Assembly: GCA_032768795.1 (NCBI GenBank)
Contig: CP136494.1
Span: 248,001 to 312,000 of the forward strand
DNA: 64,000 nucleotides
Source: Tremella fuciformis
Taxonomy: Eukaryota > Basidiomycota > Tremellomycetes > Tremellales > Tremellaceae
Reading direction: 5' to 3'
Shown: positions 43,217-54,630 of the stretch, in pieces
Numbering within the stretch: position 1 is the first letter of the stretch
How the letters are laid out: the number at the start of each line of letters is the position of its first letter
Program-made: the position numbers and the translations under genes
Notes under the pieces: model-generated
Told to the model about the DNA's origin: nothing
The model's input: only the letters and a program-made list of their open reading frames with translations
Databases searched by the model: none

Positions 43217-44452
43217 AGCCAAGGCGTGTAGGGACCGCCGAACGTCGAGTCCGTGCCGCCTTTGTCAAGCCGACAGAATCTGAATCTGAGGCTGGAAGGG
43301 CTGTGATTGGTGAGGATAAGAGGGATTGGGAACGGTGGCAAGCCCGCGAGAGCAGGGCGCAGGCGATTTTGAAGGGGACGGCGTCATAGGGCGCTAGGCT
43401 CGACATCGAGGACATCTGGAGAAGAGATATTGCGATACAATGCACATGATCGTGCAAGCACGCCCGTGGACCCTAGACCTACGAGGCGACGGCCCCGCGG
43501 ACAACATGAGCGCGCACGTCGAGGCGTTCTCAAAAGCTATCGCGGACGACAGGCGTGTCGGGAACGTCCTGAGCGATGGCAAGCGCGCGCAGAGGTTCAT
43601 GCCGATGATCCTGGATCCCGCCTTCAACATCGTGCGGGCTAAGCCCATCGCTAAGAATAAGCAGTCATGGGCCAGGGTGTTGTCCAGATACACCACAGAG
43701 ATAGCGCGGCGACAGCCTAGGTCGTCCTCGCACGGACGACATGGCCGATTTGACCACCTGACAGAGAGAAACAACGGAGACGTCATGGTAGCGGAGAGTC
43801 GTCGCGTCAGGGCTAGGAAGGGTGACGAGCGTTAGCGATGTGGTGAGATGGGTCATTGGATGCGTGACTCTAAGGCTGCACGTTAGCGCAAGACTCATAG
43901 GGACCGCAGGGACCGACAGAGACGTTATCGCAACGAGCACAGCGACACCGACGATGAGGACGATAAGGGCACTGATGAGAGCTTTGGGGATGGGCGCCGT
44001 GTCACAGACAAGGACAAGTGGCCTACCAAGGACAAGCGCATCACCATCCCGGCTACGGGAAGCCTGCTTACCGGAGCCTGCGAGATGGACGCCTGGATCG
44101 GTCTCACCGTCGGCACCACCAAATGGGCTGATCTGCTCGGCAACCCGTGGGCTGCGAGCAAGGCCGTCGTCACCGCCGCCGATCGTCGAGACGGCAGAGG
44201 CCGGTGAGACCGCCTGTGACGCGAATACCGCCGAGGATCAGGACCACGCCGAAATCGGTGACGAGGGCGAGACGCTGCAGAGAGAAGACGAAAGGCTTAC
44301 GCTGCGCAAGAGGGGATTCATGTGGTCCTTCGCTCTCATAACTACCAGCCCGAGGGCCCTAGGCTACATCGCCACCCAGAGAGAGTCGCAGGACGATGAC
44401 GAGGGCAAAACGGCGTCGTCCGATGATCGGATGGGAGTAGGGGGAGCCTGAG
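43217..44452 (+). pseudogene. Copia gag-protease remnant
   Basis: Homologous to the gag of the intact element: DKRDWERWQARESRAQAILKG (near 43310), PWTLDLRGDGPADNMSAHVEAF (near 43470), ILDPAFNIVRAKPIAKNKQSWA (near 43610), then a damaged zinc knuckle (RCGEMGHWMRD) and DAWIGLTVGTTKWADLL (near 44090). In-frame stops (for example the TAG at 43387-43389) and frameshifts make it non-functional. Confidence 0.8.
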
Positions 44453-45077
44453 GTGAAATTTCGCCGGTATGGGGCAGGGAGAGACGATGTGTCGGGAAAC
44501 CGTCGACACCGGCACTGCAGATCTGGGGATCAGCCTGACCGGTCAGAGTGACCTTCCGCTCACCAAATCGCCCGCCGCCGCTCTTGCCGCACATCCTCTT
44601 CAAGCCCCACATCAGGAGAGTTAGTGCTTGTCGTAGAAGCACGGCTACATGCGCATACCGGCCGTCATTGACGATGGGAGAGACAAGTGGCGATACAGAG
44701 ACGATCACACGTCGTCCTGCAGACCACCATGTCGGGCCACATCACGTGAACCATCCAAAAGGCCGAATCGATGCATCAGCCCCATCCGTGACGCTTTCCT
44801 GCATGGGACATGAAAGACTGCATGCATGCATTGGGGAGCTGAAGGACCACAAGCAGGCGCCCAGCTATCTTGAGATACCGAAATCGTCCGCATTGATGCG
44901 AAAATGAGGGGCAAACGTCAGGAGTGCTTCCAACCGTTTTCAATGCCAGCATTGGTCGTTCCCGGGGTCAATCGTCATGATGCGAGAATCGACAGGCTAC
45001 AGGGCGTCCGAAGAACCCTCGACCCTGTCGCTGAGATGTCTGACGATGAGCCGTAGCCCGCTGGCTTTGACGAGCAG

Positions 45078-45255
45078 TGTTGAATACTAAGCACCATCAA
45101 ACGCCTCATAGCCGCTGGAATGGGGGTTTTTGGGGGGTACGGAGCAGGACAATAAGACCACGACAGCCCAGCTGAGCCCAGGCCGTCTGACTGCTTTAAA
45201 TATATGTGAATTTGGCCCCAGGAGGGCAAATGTATACCACGCTCATTGTGTAACA
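45078..45255 (+). repeat. 3' LTR of the copia derivative
   Basis: Starts TGTTGAATACTAAGCACC and ends CGCTCATTGTGTAACA; contains GGCCGTCTGACTGC and TATATGTGAATTTGGCCCCAGGAGGG, as does the 5' copy. Flanking bases AGCAG and CATCG do not match. Confidence 0.8.
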
Positions 45256-47639
45256 CATCGAGATGGAAAAACACAATAGCGGAAATTGATTGACAGACTT
45301 CAGCTGCGGCCGGATCCTTTATCGATCCGAGACGGACTGATGGTGGCTCAGCAACGAGACGATGTATACCCATACACGATTCAAGGACCCCAGACCACAC
45401 AGAGCCAGACGTGCTAGACCGGCAAGAGCTACTGTACGAGATGATCGCAGGACAAGCCTCAACTTGTGAGACACTCTATACAACATTGCAGGACTAACAT
45501 GGAGTCTCTGTGGCCAAAGTGAGACGTCTTATCAACAATGCTGGGTTAGCTTCAATGTGTGGCGCGCAAGGAGTGTGCTCCGACCGACCACCAGAGGCAC
45601 TGCAAAAGAAACCGGGCGCTTGGAGCATTTAAGGAGGACCTGGGGCCACAAGCATCTTCCCGGCTGAGGCTGCCGTCCTGAACTCCGACGCTACAAGTAG
45701 TCAAGTGAGGTGAGCAAAGGAATCATCTTCTGTATTGCTCATGGGATTGGTCTGAGCGTCCCAGAATGGTCACCAGCCCTCACTGCAATGTGCTCCGTGA
45801 TCTTCGGTCTGGAGGACAGTCAGTCATAATCTGAGAAGGTGTCCGACATGGAAAGGAGCTTCCGCTGGTTTGCATCTATCTGAACGACGAGCACAGAAGA
45901 GGTGAGCGATACTGGACCTCGATGAGGTCTGCCAACCTAATCTTTGTTTTGAGCTTGAAGAGAGGCCACGGGTGCTCGCTGAGGGTGCCCCTACACTGGC
46001 AGGGAAGGCAAGGCTGGGGACCGTCGGTGTCAGCCTCCCCTGAGTCATCATAGAACGTCTGATCTCTTGTCAAGTGAAGAACTGAGGAGACAACGCATCC
46101 ATGGAGATGGCAGGATCAGCTCGAAACGACCTCAAAGAGTTCGGACAACCACCCTCGACACGTGGTTGTGTGACGACCCGGAAGAGCAGAACCACGTGAG
46201 CACGCCATCGGCGATCGCCGCCGGAACATCCTGGATCGGTTTCGTGCACGCTATTTCACCTTCGCCGTCATCTTGCTCGATGTCGCTCGCACAGGTCTCA
46301 TGCGTCTTCCCAGACAGTCTGCCCAACGGCATATCTACTTCCTTACGCTCTAGAAGCCTGAGGAACTCTCAAGAGCGGTCGAGAAGTGGCGATCAGTGAA
46401 CATCGGGCCATCCAACCAGCCTCGCCAACACTCCCACCATGCATCTTGACATCTATTGCTTTGTCGTTGTCTCGGTATGATTTCAAGTCTGAGTCTGGCA
46501 TGACCTGCTGTAGAGCCCTGTCGGTCGTATCCATGCATCGCCATCGCTGTCACAGAGCAGCTTGTTGATAGAGAAGGCCTGATCACGTGGTTCTGCAAAG
46601 GGGTTTGAACTGAAACCACGGGGATGAAACCCGACACGGAACGAGAACCTCTGCATCCACATTCGAGGAAGCAGGAGCGATAAAGATTCAAGGTATAGAT
46701 TTTCGTCAAGCAGATCAAAATGTCAGCTGAGTGCAGCGATAGGTGACTTGTATCACCAAAAACTCGATAGTCCCGACTGACTACCTTATTGCTGATCGGG
46801 TCGACAGTTTGACCAAAATGGTGGAGAGTACGAGAGTATTTTGCCTGCGTCAGCCGAGCCTTCTGTGCTCCGTTCTACGTGGATGTCTGCCTCGCCTTCG
46901 TTCCGCGGTCCTTCATTGCTCATCTAGGGTGAAATGGAATCGATCTCTCAACTACTAGCCTCCTCAGGGTCCGTCCTCCAAATCCGCACGGAATGCACGA
47001 CATGCGTGCTGATCAAGAAGAGCTCTTGTGATTACATGTCGCCTCCCTGTAATTGTCGTTGGGGGACTCGTTTCTCCTGCTGACTGCGATATATGTGTGT
47101 AGGAAGGGGAAGAAGGGGGAGAGAGAGCCTATGACTCACGTTGACAGATGGCCCCAAACCACACGCAATACCCAGACGGAGTATCCGACAATCCGAACAC
47201 ATAGAATAAATACGTTCGCCTTGCTGAATTCACGCTTTGCCGGTTGCTTGATCAAAGTCTCGCCGGGGATGAATCCGCATTTCCTCTTCCTCGTCTGCAA
47301 TTGGAGTTGTCGGCTCGGAGATGGGGGCGGAAACGGAGAGCGTGCGGTCGATTCATGATGTGCCAGCACCTTTGACGAGCAGGAGGATGCCTGGGCCTCT
47401 CACCTCCGCTCACTGACGCCCAGACCGAGACACGACGCACACAACAAGATCCACTGGCTGGTCTCCTTGCATGACTGACCGACTGACCGCCGAGTACTGA
47501 CGCCCGCCGTGACTGACCCCAGAGCTTCACTTTGCCTCACCCCATAGCCTTACGCCTCACCTCACCTCGCCCCGCCCCGCCTTGCCTTGTCTTGCCTCTC
47601 CTTGCCTCACCTCACCTCACCTCGCCCACTCACGATCGA
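45256..47639. other. No supported gene
   Basis: Over 2 kb without a convincing reading frame or splice pattern. The last 100 bases are a low-complexity run built on CCTCACCTCGCC (about 47535-47630). Confidence 0.45.
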
Positions 47640-48735
47640 ACCAGAGGAGCGCGCGCAGCTGATAGAGTGGGGCTTCCGTCCGTGGACCGGCGAGTCGGCA
47701 GCCGAGCAGGCCAAAAAAAGGGGATCTGCTCTCGAGAGTTGTCGCCGCCGCCCAAACCCACGACAACCGCAGTCTGCCTATTGCGACCACCCTCCCCTGC
47801 CTGCGCTGTGACGAGTGTTCACAGTACGGATTGGATTGTCCGATGCTTCCCCGAGTAGTCCTCAGTCACAAAGACAAAATTAAAACCATTCGGTGCTTTG
47901 GCATCAATTGTCGACCCCGAAATGGCAAGACCTGCTCGATAGGACTGCGTGCTGTCGCGTAACAACTCATAGACGGCGTTTGGACTTCAGTGACTGTCGG
48001 GACGCGTGATTCGACGTGGCGAGCCAAGTGACAAGTGACAAGTGGTGACGTCGCTGATGTCAGCTCTGATGACAAGACAGAAGAGAGGACCGTCAATGCC
48101 GCGCCGCCTATCAACTTCCCGCCCACTCGGCCCAAAGCATGCGACGAGTCTGCCGATGACATCGAGTCTGACGCCGAGCCAGACGAGTCTTCGGACGCTC
48201 CCTCAGCCGGTCCCTCAGCCGCCTGCACCACCGCTACCTCCGCCGCCGCCCCCGCTGCCCCACCCGCCTCAAGCCCCGCCGCTGATAACTCCCTTCTGGC
48301 TGTTTCCCCACCCCCGTCCCTCCCCCGAGTACTCCGGTCCCGGTCTAGATGAGCTGCTCTCGCGCAACCCCTCTCGTCCTCCCCGCCAGGACCCCATCCT
48401 CAACGCCCTCATGCGCGTTCCGAGCCGAAGCCAGATGCTTCAACCTTGTCGACGATCCTCGCAGAGGTAGAGCAGGTGTTGCATCGACATCTGTAACCTG
48501 AGCTCGCGTCTCATCGGGCTCTGAGTTTAGATCTAGAGCGAGAGGTAAAGAGATGTCGCTCGGCCAATACAATCTTGCTCGAATATAATGAGCGTCTTAG
48601 AAAGCAGGTAGAAGATCTGGGTAAGCAGAACACCGAATTGATCAAGCAGAGAGGAAATTTGTTGGAGTCGTTGAGGTAGTTGTATGAATTGCTTCCTCAG
48701 TCGCGCGAGGAGGGCCCCCGGCCCGACGAGCGCCC
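47640..48735 (+). pseudogene. Decayed Cys-rich, proline-rich and coiled-coil gene
   Basis: Three readable parts in different frames. First a Cys-rich stretch, LPCLRCDECSQYGLDCPMLP then IRCFGINCRPRNGKTCSIGL (about 47787-47960). Then an acidic to proline-rich stretch (ESADDIESDAEPDESSD, then PPAPPLPPPPPPLPHPP, about 48050-48470). Finally a heptad-like coil, EYNERLRKQVEDLGKQNTELI, stopped by TAG and followed by LYELLPQSREEGPRPDERP (about 48530-48735). Zn-cluster plus coiled coil would suggest a DNA-binding protein or a mobile-element ORF, but I recognise no family and the frames are broken. Confidence 0.35.
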
Positions 48736-50074
48736 AATCTCTTGACCCAGGCAGTCAACAATGAGTGACGACGACCTAGGAGTAGACCCGCGCCCTGCGC
48801 GGCTTGTAAGTTTGAGACTGTGAGCTTGAGTCGACGCTTGCCTTGAGGGTTGACTTTGTGTATGGGTAGTCTTGACTTTGAGTACGAGCTGTGTCTAGTG
48901 AGTGAATCGACTTGCTGGTCAGGTCGAGGAGTAGTCTCGCGATTTCGAGCAGTCTCTGGCTGTGAGTCTGGCTCGTCGACGCTTGCCATCCAGTACCCGT
49001 GGTGCTGTCACCAGTCGTAATCGCGACGGTATGTAGTAAGCTGAGCTGACATTCAACTCGCACTCGTCTACCCATCTTGCATTCGCCTGGCCCTTGACTC
49101 GACACTCGTCGACCCATCTCGCATCCGCCGGCCGTCTCTTACTCGACACTCCTATGTCGCATCCGCCTGCCGCTGTATCCTAGCCGGGCCTCGCTGCGAG
49201 CCGTGACGAATGGATGGATGGAAGGATGGGTCGACGTGGGGATAGCCGTCTTCGATTGCGTGACGCTGATTCTCAGCTCGTCTTCTCGATCCTTGCTCAG
49301 ACTGGACACTCACCTCGACTTGATCCCCTGTGCCGCCGCTCGCTCGACACTCGTCCGTCCATGTCGCATTCGTCTGCCGCCCCTCGACTCGGCACTCCTG
49401 CACCCGCCCTCACTCGACACTCCACCCATGCCGCATCCGCCTGACCGCTGCATCCCAGCCGAGCCGGCAGCCGTGGCGGATGGACGGGTTGACGAGAGGA
49501 TAGCCGTGTTGGGTTTGTCGCGGTGCTCATTCTCAGCTGGTCTTTTTATTCCTTGCTCAAAGCGAACGCTCACCTCGACTCGACAGTCCTCGCAGCTTCA
49601 ATCGACCTCTCCTCTCCTTGCATCCCTCGGACTCAGTCAGTCGTGACGCCGCCCTCGAGTAGGAGCATCGCATCGACGACAGACGGCAGACGGACGCGAC
49701 TGGTATGAGAGCTGGTCGAGGGGCGTGCTGAGTGTCGACGATGGATGATCAGCTTTGAAGAGCGCCGTCGAGACGCGGTGTGTTGACGACATCCGACTTG
49801 GCAACACCTTACACGCCTATCTGCAGGGGAATTTGCTTCCTTTGACTTTAGGCATGCTATGGCAAGGGCTCGACTCGTAAGAGGCCTAACTGAGATGCCT
49901 AAAGCCAGCGGAAGCGATTTTACCCACGGATAGGCGTGAGGTGTGGTAGACGGGGTTTATCGGTTACGTAACTCAACTTTACCGCCATCTCACCCTCACA
50001 AATAAGATACTCTACTACTCGTAGACCACTATGAGTACTCACACGGTCTGACAGCGAGTTCGAATAGTCCCAAA
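48736..50074. repeat. Degenerate tandem-repeat region, no gene
   Basis: Two diverged copies of a unit about 280 bp long: GCATCCGCCTGCCGCTGTATCC...CATTCTCAGCTCGTC (from about 49158) and GCATCCGCCTGACCGCTGCATCC...CATTCTCAGCTGGTC (from about 49431). Between and before them are many short CGACACTCGTC / GCACTCCTG motifs. No coding frame stands out. Confidence 0.5.
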
Positions 50075-50736
50075 ATGATGTCTGCCGCGACCACGGTGGC
50101 GGTAACGATGATCATGCCGGTCTTGAACAGTATGATTCCAGAAGACCGACTGGCCGTCATCCACAAGCTTGTCGGTGACTTTGCTTCGGACCACCGCCTC
50201 GTCGCACTCGAATACCTCGACAGTATGGCGAACGAGGTCGCAACGATGAGATTGACCATCGGAGCACTCGAGGATCAGGTACGAGATCAACAGAGCACCA
50301 TGAATCGCAGTCGAGCCGAGAAGGATCGTCGGATTCAAAGTGCTGTGGAAGCTCGGTGCACGGATCGATCGACTTTATTGCAAGTCTTACGAAAACTTCA
50401 TGAAATAGAAGCGCTACTGCTCGCCGAAGAAGAATACTCTCTTGCTTTGAGTGCGGCGGAGGAGGATACGGAGAGGAGACGAGTGTCGAGCGGACCAGCA
50501 GACGATCCCATGAGTGGGACAGCTTCACAGCCGGCAGCTTCAACCGCTCCTCTCACCGAGGCGTACGTCGCTGCTTGGAACACTTTTCAAAGCAGATTTA
50601 TGGAGCCACTGGCGGTCATGCACGGTCTATGGTGGTCCCCTCTCTCTGGACTCTTCCATCCCGAAACCATTGAACAAATTCAGTCGAGACTTCGTACACA
50701 CCCACCCACTTCGACACATCCTCTCAATAGCGATGA

Positions 50737-50776
<40 letters not shown>

Positions 50777-52062
50777 TCTTCTTCTCCTCCTATCGTCGAC
50801 CACAGCCAGCATGGCAATCCAAACGCCACTTCATCGACCACGAATGCGGACATGAATCAAATCAAACTCAGCCTGGCGAAACGATTTGGGCCGAACAAGC
50901 CGGAGAATGCCAAGATACCCCGTGGGATGGAGATCATTGGGAATCGATTACCTGGAGCACCTACGCCTGTGCTCCCCATCGAAGCTCATTTCACTAAGGA
51001 TGCTCAACACGTCTACACTGCTTCCAATGTCCACCTGTTCCTCACCGCTCTCCGGACAATACATCACGAGGACATGGCTTTGCCCGATGGCACCACGATC
51101 TCTGGTATGAGAGACGAGACCATTCCACAAGATCCCGGTTCGATAGCTCAGATACTCGACATACCGATCCGTGCCGCAGGGACCGAATGCAACATTGTGT
51201 CCTTGATCGAAGATCCGACGGTCTTCGCAGACTACACCAGCCACTCTCCTTTTCTCTCCCTCCTGGGATCGGGGCCTGCCACGACAGACGACACAACCGC
51301 CACCGCTACTGCCAGCAGCTCTTCCCCAATGACCGAACGCCCGATAATGGTCAGCTTCGTCATGGGTATGCTCAAACTGGACGGTCGATGGTCCTCCTTC
51401 GTCATCTGTACTTTGAAGCAGGTCGTATCGATCATCGATTCTCCTAGGGGACAGCCTAAAGAATTGGAGTTGATGAGGAAAGACATGAACGAGGTTGGTC
51501 TTCAACTGCCCGGACTGTTCTTTGCCAGAGTCGATCGATATAGAGAGAGGAAGAAATAGAGAGCGAGAGAGACGGAGATAGAGAAAGAGCTGATGCTCAT
51601 CCAGGTCGGTTTGAGAATAGCAAAATCGTACTTGATCAGTCTGGGACGGACATTCGTTTTGGGAGATTGGCAAGTGAGATATGAGCCTTTGGTGAGTTTC
51701 TCCTCTCCTCTACTCCAGCCGGAACCCGTCGCGCCTCGTCCCTACATCCTGGTGATTCGGTAAAGGGCTCTTGAAGAGCGCTGAACGTTTAGTACACTCT
51801 ACCACAGAGCGATCCCGGTTCAGGTCCTCTCTCTCTTCACGTCATCGACGTTTTCAGCTCGTTTGGACGATTTGCCCCTACGACATATGCGGATAATCTC
51901 TCACCATTCGGGTTTGCCGATGCTTGTCTGGAAGCCAAGCGTTTGGGTGATGTACAATGGAGAGCTCTCTTGACAATGTTTGATGTGCACGATAGGATTT
52001 GGGAGCTACAGAGCAGTGGGGAAATTGATCTGCTGCATAACGTACGATGGATTCCTCGATGA
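50075..52062 (+). CDS. Unidentified protein with N-terminal coiled coil, at least three exons
   Basis: The long first exon from ATG 50075 reads VIHKLVGDFASDHRLVALEYL, a helical/coiled stretch, an Ala-Pro repeat (about residues 225-236), then ordered segments such as KIPRGMEIIGNRLPGAP and FVMGMLKLDGRWSSFVICTLK. Two further exons are clear: 51605-51691 (LRIAKSYLISLGRTFVLGDWQ) and 51808-52062 (LSLHVIDVFSSFGRFAP...RALLTMFDVHDRIWEL, stop TGA). They are mutually in phase. The end of exon 1 (between about 51490 and 51560) is unresolved: only weak donors (GTTGGT at 51493, GTCGAT near 51530) are in phase. No family recognised. Confidence 0.6.
50741..50786 (+). repeat. CTGCTC hexamer repeat within a coding region
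   Basis: About six copies of GCTCCT encoding alternating Ala and Pro in the gene at 50075. Length would be expected to vary between strains. Confidence 0.7.
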
Positions 52063-53107
52063 TATCGTTATTCCTTGCCAAAGAGACGTAGGGAACAAGG
52101 GCACATGTATCCATGTCCCAGACCGCGCAGGAGAAGAAGATCTCAGTATTTGCGACCGCATAGGATGCCAATCACTCCGAGTTGGCCCAGAACGATATCC
52201 ATTCGTTTTCTGCATACGTTATCGTCAAAGCCCACGCAAGAGGAAAAATCAGAATTCTCCGCCCTCCATATGCGTCGATTGGTCACACCATCATCCAAGG
52301 CAGGGTCACATCTCTGATCTCGGTCTCGTTCGTGTGCATGTCCAGAGCTATCTGATTTGTTTGGACGTTACAGGATGGGTAGAAAGAGCGTCAGCGTGCT
52401 GATTGCTGTAGCGCTCTCACACGCCAAGTCCAGTTCGGCATCCTGGCCCGCTCGACCAGATCAGATAACCTGACTTGCGGAGTAGACTGCCGGCCCCTAT
52501 TTAGCATACATAGGTTTCGATAATAGCAATCGACTAGCCAACCCACGCTTTCATCCCAGAAAATCATTGAAATGACATGTCACTCTCTTCCGGTCTTGCT
52601 GCAAACGAGCTGGATTGTAGACTTTTTGATTGTGGACTCTCGTTCAAACAATGGCCGACTGGTGAGCATGGAGACGATCGTCTAGGTTCAGTGCCGTGCG
52701 GCACTGAGCCTTGTATGGGGATGTGCTTTTTGATGGGTGCGAGTTGTCAAAGCTGTGAAATGTAATGTGACAGGCAATCTGCTCTCGGTCTGGTCTGGTC
52801 GGTTGAGAGATGGTTCCTTTCAGTCGTAACAGGTGGACTGGTCTGGCAGGGATCGCAGGAGAAGCCATGAGCTGGCTGCCGTGGGATCGTCAGTGTATGC
52901 TGATGCAATCACGGTCAGCCAGGCTGAGATCTGTTGCGCCAAAGGTCTATTTTGACTTTCCGTCAAAAAGCGACAGAGCGCACTCGATGGGTGGCGTCAC
53001 GTGCTTCCCACGTGTACTTTACGACTCTCCCTCTCTTTTCTCTCTCTCTTTTTTCTCTATCTCTCTTTCCTCTCCGCACACGAACAAGTAGCATCGATCG
53101 ACGCAAC
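52063..53107. other. No supported gene
   Basis: About 1 kb without a convincing frame. A TC-rich stretch (about 53027-53075) precedes the gene starting at 53108 and is a plausible promoter/leader feature. Confidence 0.45.
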
Positions 53108-54508
53108 ATGGCCGACGACCTTTGTTCACCCCCTGTCCACTCATCCAGAGTCGCCAGAAAGATTTCGATGGGTACCCCTGGGACGCGCAAGGCTCAGGCT
53201 CAGGCTCAGGGCGGCGGTGACCCCGGATCGAGGGTTGGGATCAGCCGCTCTGTTCAGAGCTTTGACGCGCCAAGCCGTCTCCGTCTGTCAGATGAGGTTG
53301 AAGCGGCAAGACGTGGGAGGAGACTGAAGAGCTCGAGTCGCTCGATAGGAGGAGAGTCTGAGCATGAACAACACGAAATGTGGACTGTGCCCGAGGTGGA
53401 CGGAGAAAATCAGAGTGTGAGTTGCTCCCGAAGTACTCTTGCATTTGCAAAGTGGGCAAGGACATTGGACTGATCATACTACAAGTTTGACTTTGAAGAA
53501 GACCGAGATCGACCAGCCAGGCATGTTCAAGCCGACGACGTTGACGATGACGATGAAGATGACGATGACGATGCCGACAGACTCGAAGATACGGGCAATG
53601 ACACAAGCATCGGTAAAGATATGTCCCCGTCGTCGAGGGCATCAAACGAATACTCAGCCCATCAAGGGGAACACAACGACGATGATGTTGATGATGAGGG
53701 TGATGGTGAAGAGGATGACGATGACGATGACGACTCCGATGAACGAAATCGAGATGGAGCCGCAAACAAACGAAAAAAGATAAGCAAGGGAACCCGTTCC
53801 ATTGCCCGAAACACTAATACTCTGGAAAGGGTCTTCTTGCAAGAGGAGTATCTGGCAAGCACGAGGGAAATGTACTTTGAGATGCTCAAAGATTATGCAG
53901 CGTACAGGACCGTTATGGATCCGGACTATGCGCCTCGGAGAGCCGAGAGGAGGCGGGGGACTGAAGACGAGATAAGCTCTGGATCAGAGCAGGGAGAAGG
54001 AGAAGATGCGTTCCGAACTATAGAAGAGAGGAAGGAACAGTTGGCCTGCAGGATCCGAGAGAAATGGGATGAACGTTTGGAGAAGAGTCGGAGCGTCACT
54101 GCAAAACTCGCTGGTGTGTTTCCTCCCCCCTCCCCCTTTTTGATCGGGCCAGGTCAGGTGGACCCCGTCAAGGGATAAGCGACTGACAGTTCAGAGCTCC
54201 GTCGACGCAAAGGTGATTTTCCGACAACCATCGGCTTCCGAAAAGAACTGCCCCACGCCTTTTTTTGTGCCCGCACGAGGATATTCGAGCCCCTAGGTCT
54301 GGGTCGTCGACTCGCTTCCGAGGGGGGTAGGAAAGACCTGCGTCGGGCTTTGAAGGCTTGGGAGAAGATGTTGGAGCAATCCACTGTATCCCTTGACAAG
54401 ACCATTCCGGTTGTTGAGCAGCAGGCGTTCTGGGATGGGTTGGATCTCGGAGTCACGTTGGGAGGATGGTATGGCAAGAAAGGCTGTGTGGACGTCAGGC
54501 AGTGGTAG
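53108..54508 (+). CDS. Unidentified acidic, probably nuclear protein (416 aa, three exons)
   Basis: Exons 53108-53416, 53486-54113 and 54195-54508; phases agree (1251 nt). The N-terminus is Ser/Arg-rich. The centre has long Asp/Glu runs (near 53540-53580 and 53690-53745) followed by a basic stretch NKRKKISKGTRSIARN. The C-terminal half is helical: LERVFLQEEYLASTREMYFEML, EERKEQLACRIREKWDERLEKS, TIGFRKELPHAFFCARTR, LRRALKAWEKMLEQS. Alternating acidic and basic blocks fit a chromatin or nuclear factor, but no domain is recognised. It converges with the minus-strand gene at 54631. Confidence 0.65.
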
Positions 54509-54630
54509 TTGTCCCGCTTGATAGCTGTGCACGGTTTCGTTACACGAGGGTCAGGCGCCATACAAAGAAATGCACGAATACGTCAAGGCTCTGACATGCT
54601 GTTGAAGAAGATTCTTTCGGGGGGTCTACT

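Larger units (their letters stand above)
43023..45255 (+). mobile_element. Copia deletion derivative with two LTRs, gag but no pol
   Basis: LTRs at 43023-43199 and 45078-45255 (TGTTGAA[C/T]...; diverged from each other), primer-site-like GAGCGAAAGTCTCAAG at 43200-43215, then a broken gag, then the 3' terminal region (AAGACTGCATGCATGCATTGGGG matches the 3' part of the intact element). Integrase, RT and RNase H are missing. No target duplication is recognisable. It is the same structural type as the remnant at 25180-27813. Confidence 0.8.
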
